Assembly: GCF_036669915.1 (NCBI RefSeq)
Contig: NC_089318.1
Location: 17,596,512 to 17,660,511, forward strand
Source of the DNA: Pocillopora verrucosa
Lineage: Eukaryota; Cnidaria; Anthozoa; Scleractinia; Pocilloporidae
Reading direction: 5' to 3'
DNA length: 64,000 nt
The position numbers and the translations under genes are program-made. The notes under the pieces were generated by a model. That model did not search any database. It was given only the letters and a program-made list of their open reading frames with translations, and had not been told where the DNA came from. The stretch's first letter is position 1; each line of letters begins with the position of its first letter. Positions 58,150 to 64,000 of this stretch are shown one piece after another.

Positions 58150-58650
58150 ACTACATGTTTGATTGAAAAATGTTTTCTTATGGTTGTCAATGATACTGCT
58201 CATGTTCGGCATGCAGCTGTAGCTTACTTTCACGTTGTTCTTTTTAAAGACAGGGTGGAGATTGTGGTTTGGTGGGAAGTGTTTCTTGATTAGGTTGAGG
58301 AAGGTTTTAGCGACGTTGGTTTGGACATTTTCGCTGCATGGGGGGTTAAACCAGATGGTGTTTCTTTGTTGGATGATGAGGCTGATATTCTGCGATTGAT
58401 GGCTGCGGGTATTTGTGTGATGACAGTGGGTGGGTGGTTAGATTTTGTGTTGATGTAAAGCGGCTCGTCGTTCGGTTTTCTGTATGGTTGGAAGAGTCCT
58501 TTCGTCAAGTTGAGTGTGATATCGAGGTAGTCAAATGATTTTAAGTTTCTTTGAAATGCTTGAGATCCTGTGGTGTTCTTGAAAATGACGAGTCCGTCGT
58601 CCCTGTAGAGTCCGATGTTGTTTATGCATTTTTGAATAAAATTGAATAAA
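58150..58650 (-). mobile_element. Penelope-like retroelement remnant, reverse transcriptase C-terminal part
   Basis: Minus strand: GLYRDDGLVIFKNT carries the YRDD catalytic motif, followed by FDYLDITLNLTKGLFQPYRK, NHPPTVITQIP, and in another frame NVAKTFLNLIKKHFP and KVSYSCMPNMSSI, all in Penelope order. It ends near 58150, where the endonuclease half would be expected to follow; a GIY-YIG half in the same orientation lies 4.2 kb further on at 53550-53975. Confidence 0.8.
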
Positions 58651-59700
58651 CATCTACAAATCGAAGATAATCCCTTCGTGATTAATAAACTCAAATAAAT
58701 ATATTTAGCTCGTGAACAGGCTCTCATCATTGGTGCTGCGGGACACGCGTTCCTCCACACATGGGGAGATTTGAGATGAGTCGGGGAGAGGTTTGCCGGG
58801 GATCTAGCAGTGAGTGTTAGACCTCTTGAAGAGACGCTCGTGCAGAAGCACTATATCAGAGAATTTTAGAACCACGTTAGGTATGTTCACCGCAAACGTC
58901 AAACCGTGGTCAGGGCTTGTGGTTAGAAGTTAGAAGTTTCGAGACTTAAAGCTTTTTAGATCGTCGTCGGCTTTCACCTGAAAAAAAATCATCATTGCAC
59001 CGCCATCTTTAATTACTAAAGGATGGAGGTCCTTCATTTCAAGCACAAAATGTGGCGTAAAGATTAGTTTCCTAGAATCTCAAACAGATTGGTTGTAAAG
59101 AAAAGATTTCACTTCACACATATTTATAAGACATACGTGAGAACTTTCCAACAGGAAGAAAAAAAGCGTCAAGGAGTTCAACTTCCTCAAACTGCCTCGC
59201 CCGAAGTTCAAACGTGAATGTCAAACTGCAAACTCTGGTGACGTGGCTCCTAGACGTTAACCAAACGCGGATCTAGAACTCTCTATCGACAAATTTTAAC
59301 CGTTAGTCGTAAAAAAGTTAAAGGTCAAAATTTTCTTTTAACATTCCCGCACTATAGTGTGTGATCGTGCAAGCGGGAGAAGAGGATAATGGGATTGTTG
59401 TAAGCGACCGTGGCTGACGTTTAGACAATTTACCAGTGAGAATAATAGTCGAATTCACTCCCTAAGCGTGAGATTCACCCAACAAATCAAGTAACACATG
59501 TAATAAAAATATATAAGGTAAAACAGGTTTAACCCTCAAGAGAAACTGAAGTCACAGCAAATGATTGTAACTCTTCAGCCGAAACCTTCGATTTTGGGAA
59601 GGTGTGTGTTGAACTGGGGCAAAATTGTGTTGGAAATGTGAAAAATCCATTACAAGCATAGTGATAGACATTTGTTAAGCAAATACTTGATCAAACTTAC
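58651..59700. other. No gene recognised
   Basis: Sequence between the Penelope fragment and the SLC16-like pseudogene. A fourth exon for that pseudogene was looked for here and not found. Confidence 0.45.
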
Positions 59701-60539
59701 CAATCAAAAGAGGTGGAGAAGGAACGGAAAAAGAACTCAAAAAGTTCGCCAGGCCAAAGGCTGAGGCTCTCCTCTATGCTTCCACGCAAGTTAAAAGTAA
59801 AACATTCATTGCAGTTTATATTAAACCATTTCCAATCCAAAAAGACACTGCATAAAATGAAACGAGTTTGACTATTTGGCAAAGGAAGAAGAACAACAGA
59901 TACCGCGGCAATAAGGCTGCCCACTTGAAAGACATAGCGAGGGTTGATTCGCGTTAGATTACATACAGGACCTGCTAACAGTCTTGCAATACACGAGGCT
60001 AAACCATAGAACATCAGCTACCCTGAGGATTTGCAAGCTGAAAGCCCTTGCTCTTCTGCATACTTCACCTGAAAGAAAAAATGTCGGCGTGTGATACCCA
60101 AGGATACCACTTAACGAATTTACGATCCTTTACTTTACTCGGTGGAACTAATCTGCGAACGTAAATCGCCTACGGAGGTTCGAGAGAGTCTACATTCAAA
60201 CAAAAAATTCTGAAAATGATCGTTGTTCCAAGGAAAGTTTTCAAACGATCCTTTTCTGAAATACCTTTGATAATCTGAAGCATTCAAGATCTTGAAAGCG
60301 ATCTAATCACAGATTCCCCACCACCACTCGCAAATTTTCACACATTCAAAGAGTAAAAACGTATTCCCACAAGTTTTGTGGTGAACTCGATATCTTATGA
60401 CTCGCCCCATTCTTCAATGTGGCTCCTAGTCAAGTCGCCTCCTAACCTAATGATCTCGTCCCCAGACATGGTGACGTCCTTCCAAAAATTTAGATTCATT
60501 TGGTCATGCCTGTTTGAGCCATGAAGTACTAGAAGTATG

Positions 60540-60676
60540 GGATCAATGTCAGGTTCTGAACAACTGCGCACCCGCCCCTCCCCTAACCTAACTTTAGCCC
60601 TAACTTGTAATCAGTTGACTGTTGTTGGGCCAGGGGAGGGGTGAGTGCGCAGTTGCTCAGATACCGACATTGATCC
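60540..60676. mobile_element. 137-bp foldback MITE
   Basis: GGATCAATGTCAGGTTCTGA at the left and ATACCGACATTGATCC at the right are inverted, continuing inward through CAACTGCGCAC / GTGCGCAGTTG and CCCCTCCCC / GGGGAGGGG. Sits in intron 2 of the SLC16-like pseudogene. Confidence 0.8.
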
Positions 60677-61405
60677 GAAATAGCAATGGTCCGCGCAAGT
60701 ATATAACCCTCAGCGAGTTGATCAAATCATCAATAGCTTGGTAAGTGCCCCCTGCGGTTATTATCTGTTTATTACTCAAAAAAAAGAAGAAAAACGGCCT
60801 CAATACTTACTACATGAGTTTGAGCTAAGGACTCCCCAAAGCGATCCGAAAAAATTGCCAAAGCGAAGACAATGAAAACGGCACGATTTCTCTTCCTGCA
60901 GTTGGGCTGTTGCCTTATTTGATTCCTTTTCTCGTACACTAGGATCTTACGCAAGCGCTGCAATTCCGATCACAAATACAGTTCCACCAAGGAATCTTAG
61001 AGTGTTTTCTAAACCAAAACTGTCTACAAGTAGCAAAACTTGAGTAAGCGGTGCCAGCGCAGACCCAGTCCACCGGAAGACATTAGTATCCTTGTGGCAA
61101 AAGGCCTCCTTTCATGGAAATATTTTGCAACAACCAAGTAACCTGACACACTAAGACAGCAGATACCGAACCCAACAAACAAGCTGTAAGTCAAATAGTA
61201 GACGAAGGCACTTGATGCTAAAACAAGTCCAACTGTTGAAGACAGCACCCCAAGCATGGTGACAAAGCGGTAGCTAAATTTATCCAGGAGACGACCAGCC
61301 ACAGGACTGGAAAAAAGTAATGGAAAGTATGCTAAGGAAACTATCCAAGCTGAAAAGGAAAATAAGGTTAAGGTTAATCACAAAATGTAGGCAGTTTTGT
61401 TCTTT

Positions 61406-61606
61406 AACCCTCTAACTCCCATGAGTGATTAAGAGAGAATTTCTCCTTACAATATCAATACAATAGCAGGCAGACAAGTGATGAGAATAAAGAAAAAATA
61501 TCAAGTAGGGGATTTTTAGTTGATCCAATATCAAATTCTCCAAAGAAACATTATAGACGGACAGTAAGGAGGATAACTAATGAGATCTCTGAGGGTGAAA
61601 GGGTTT
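61406..61606. repeat. Family A element
   Basis: TTAACCCTCTAACTCCCATG at the left and GAGGGTGAAAGGGTTTA at the right; interior TTTCTCCTTACAATATCAAT. In intron 1 of the SLC16-like pseudogene. Confidence 0.75.
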
Positions 61607-62068
61607 ACAGAAAGAGGAGTCAGGTACACTAGTGATGGATAGAAAAAGGTACCACATCCCAAATTTCTACACTGGCTTAGTCTGCAATGGAGTCAAGAGA
61701 TCAAACTATGGCCCTATAAAAACTATGGACCATACCCCCCAAGATCTGATTATTAATTCTCTCTTCTAGCTTCAACTCATTCCCTTGTAAATTAGTTAAG
61801 AGAATTTGGTGATAGATCAAGAAAGCATCCTCTACCTGATTAGTTTGAATATTCTCATTACCTGCTTGCTCGATAATGTATAGATATTATAAGGAGAAAT
61901 TACGTTTTAATCACTTCTGGGAAGTAAAGGGTTAAAAGAGTGATGTAGACACAGTATGCAGTCACAAGGCTAAAAGGATTTCAACACCTCAGTCACTACA
62001 TTTGAGAGTGATTAGTACTTTTAAAAAGTTATTGCAATTACCTGTAGTTAAATAAACAAAACACAAAC

Positions 62069-62470
62069 TTGATTTTGTCAGAAGCAGTTCAAGCTTTGAT
62101 AGGTGGCTTTGGATCCACTGCCTCAAAGTCTCACTGGAGTTTCCATCAGAAAAATCCTTGGGGCGAGGATGAAAATCAATGGCAAACTCAACACTTTTTG
62201 ATGCCAGATTTAGAAGTCAAACCCAAGCCATCGTCAGTGGTGATAGATAAATTCTCTTACTACCTTGCCCTTCCTCCTCACACAATATATCCCAAATACA
62301 ATTGTTCAAGAATTGTCTATGGTGAAGATTTTTCAAAATATGCATTTGTTTTGTAAGACCTTGATGCAACAGAGTGTGAAGAAGCTTGTATGACTAATTC
62401 TGATCTCATTCATCCAAATGTGATCAGCAGGTGCCAAACAAAAAAATTACAGAGCTTGACACTGAAGTAA
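62069..62470 (+). other. Open frame and relic of unrecognised protein
   Basis: A 95-residue frame (to 62356) with ordinary protein composition, for example SHWSFHQKNPWGEDENQW and FSYYLALPPHTIYPKYNC. After its stop the same frame continues openly for about 37 more codons (DLDATECEEACM). This looks like a decayed piece of a real coding sequence, perhaps from a mobile element, but I do not recognise the family. Confidence 0.3.
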
Positions 62471-62915
62471 ATTCTAGTTTCTGCTGGTTACCTAGAATCC
62501 CATCTCTTTTTTCCTTCTCTCTTTTTTTCAATTTCATTGCTCTTTAAAGATGGCACAAGACTCCCTTATTTTTAATTTATACTAACTTTAATATACCAGT
62601 ATCTCAAATTTTTATTATATACTATGTTCAGTCAGCACCCCTTCACACCCTGGACATTACCTTCCAAAGTTACAATAGGAGAGAGTGAATTTAGACATGT
62701 GAGAACTCAAGAATGTACTCCTGACAAATTGTTGTGCAAAAATAAGAATCTCCAGGATCAACCACTGTTCTTCAAAATGTGAGGTCTTATTCAATGAAAA
62801 AACAGCTGTGTTTCAGATAAAGACCTCAAGGAACTAATTGTCAGTGTCAATGAAGGTAAATAAAAGATCTGAAAATGGTCTTGACGGTGTCATGTAATTC
62901 AAATGTGACAACAAC

Positions 62916-63315
62916 ATACCATATTTCCACCAATAAGCACCCAGGTGCTTCTGTACCATTTTGGTTAAAGCAAGGGTACTTATTGGAAGGATGGTGCTTA
63001 ATCAAGGGGCACATATTAAGAAAGTGCAGCAATAGGACGAAAATTTATATGCACATAGAGGGAGTAGGCAAGCACGTGGAGATAGAAACAACTGGAATGG
63101 GAAAGAAAATATTCTCCTGTACTGATTCTGCTGTAGTTAAAGTTGAAAAAGTTGTTAGTAAAGTGGCAATAGGAACAAGTTTTCATTGAATCCCTACTTT
63201 TTAAGGAACTGAGGAAGAAGGGGCAGAGGGTGCTTGTTCACGAAGGGCACCTATTTGACATCATGGCCTTGGGGGGGTGGGGTGGGTGCTTAATCAGAGG
63301 GGGGGCACTCGATAG
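62916..63315. repeat. Repeat element with AAGCACCC / GGTGCTT ends
   Basis: CCACCAATAAGCACCCAGGTGC at the left; TTATTGGAAGGATGGTGCTT and GGGTGCTTAATCAGAGGGGG further right. Recurring GCTTAATCAxxGGG strings suggest a non-autonomous element. Boundaries uncertain. Confidence 0.45.
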
Positions 63316-64000
63316 AGATTTTATTCAAGAAAACACTGTGGTTAGAAATACAAAAATACACATGATTTAATTCGAAACTTAGGTTACATATATTAAGCGT
63401 AAAAATTTATGCATAAATCATGTTGTTTCCGACCAAATAAAAATCTGTCTCAAAAAAGCAAGATAAAGCTGGTAACGGGGTGATGAAAGACGATGATAAC
63501 GAAAGATTGCAAACATTTGTCCAGAACACCAGAAATTAAAAAGAAAAGCCCTGGAGGTTAAAACACCGGCTATTACGTCTTATGCCCCGGTAATCTCGTA
63601 CCCAGATCCTACCTTGTAACTGTGTATTACATGTATCTTGTCTTCATGAGTTAAAGCGTTCCATGATGACTGGAAAAAGGACTCCAAAGTTTAAAATAAG
63701 GCCAATGTTCACCGCTTGCCAGACAAAGGCGCAAACATACATAGCAGAAGACCAGCCACTATCTTGCTTGCGCCGAAGCCGATTTGGGCAATTTTTATCA
63801 AAGAAAAATATCATTCGGTGTAATATATTGAAGCTGAACTCCTAAATTTTCTCTGCGAGTGAATACTTCATCATTTGATTATCCAAACTGGCATTGCAAA
63901 CTGTGCGTGACTGTCTGCGTGACTACTAAAGAGCATGTGACATTAGATCAGCTGAAAGGTGAAAGGCCGCTGGAACTTTTCCCTGAAGGCGCAACGACGC

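Larger units (their letters stand above)
59701..63814 (-). pseudogene. Third SLC16-like copy, decayed
   Basis: Minus-strand remains of three of the four exons in the same order as in the neighbouring gene: exon 1 about 63814-63640, exon 2 61349-60811, exon 3 60068-59701. Exon 1 keeps QDSGWSS and FGVLFPVIME but then reads a TGA and lacks a donor. Exon 2 keeps SPVAGRLLDKFSYR and SSTVGLVLASS, then has deletions, a frameshift and a TAA in ALAxDP (Tyr in the intact copy). Exon 3 is 368 nt instead of 370 and has a TAG in the first 20 codons and a frameshift at VFLDWKWF. Introns are retained, so it is a duplicated, not processed, pseudogene. Much of exon 2 is nearly identical in DNA to 48700-48900, so the duplication looks fairly recent. 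Confidence 0.88.

Overview
This is eukaryotic nuclear DNA, most likely from an anthozoan cnidarian and probably a stony coral. The evidence is AT-rich sequence with GT-AG introns, animal-type genes (TMEM62, SERINC, ependymin-related, SLC16, rhodopsin-like GPCR), many short inverted-repeat elements ending in TTAACCCTTT, and tRNA-derived SINEs. The species cannot be fixed from sequence reading alone. No bacterial-type operon, rRNA, CRISPR or functional tRNA was seen.

Layout. 1-4500: AT-rich, no recognisable gene. 4501-7209 (+): an intronless ORF of 902 aa that holds two complete serine-incorporator (SERINC) domains head to tail. 8884-20632 (-): a full 14-exon TMEM62 gene (638 aa) that I could join through GT-AG junctions with consistent phases; one intron carries a 224-bp, about 95 % identical piece of the double-SERINC gene. 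23261-27214 (+) and 27890-31076 (-): a convergent pair of ependymin-related genes with the same six-exon plan. The second has an unusual C-terminal tail of 14-residue repeats with dibasic and amidation-like signals. 31077-35383: repeats. 35384-39188 (+): a four-exon SLC16/monocarboxylate-transporter-like gene, followed by a perfect 39-bp hairpin. 41324-42967 (-): a single-exon class A GPCR with atypical motifs. 46201-52597 (-): a second four-exon SLC16-like gene, with a 1.3-kb hAT-like element carrying a TTF-type zinc-finger ORF in its first intron. 53550-58650: a transposon graveyard (Penelope-like fragments, a gypsy/Ginger-type integrase with C48-like protease and PHD finger, a 60-bp higher-order repeat). 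59701-63814 (-): a decayed third copy of the SLC16-like gene.

How things fit. The window is a mosaic of single-copy conserved genes (TMEM62) and local duplications (SERINC fused in tandem, ependymin pair, SLC16 triplet). The SLC16-like copies share exon lengths and phases, as do the ependymin copies, so they arose by DNA-level duplication. The double SERINC is intronless, which hints at a retrocopy ancestor. The two observations I consider most novel are the double-SERINC architecture and the peptide-precursor-like tail on the second ependymin-related protein.

Limits: all exon junctions were read by eye and are unsupported by transcripts; identities were recognised from remembered family motifs, not searched.
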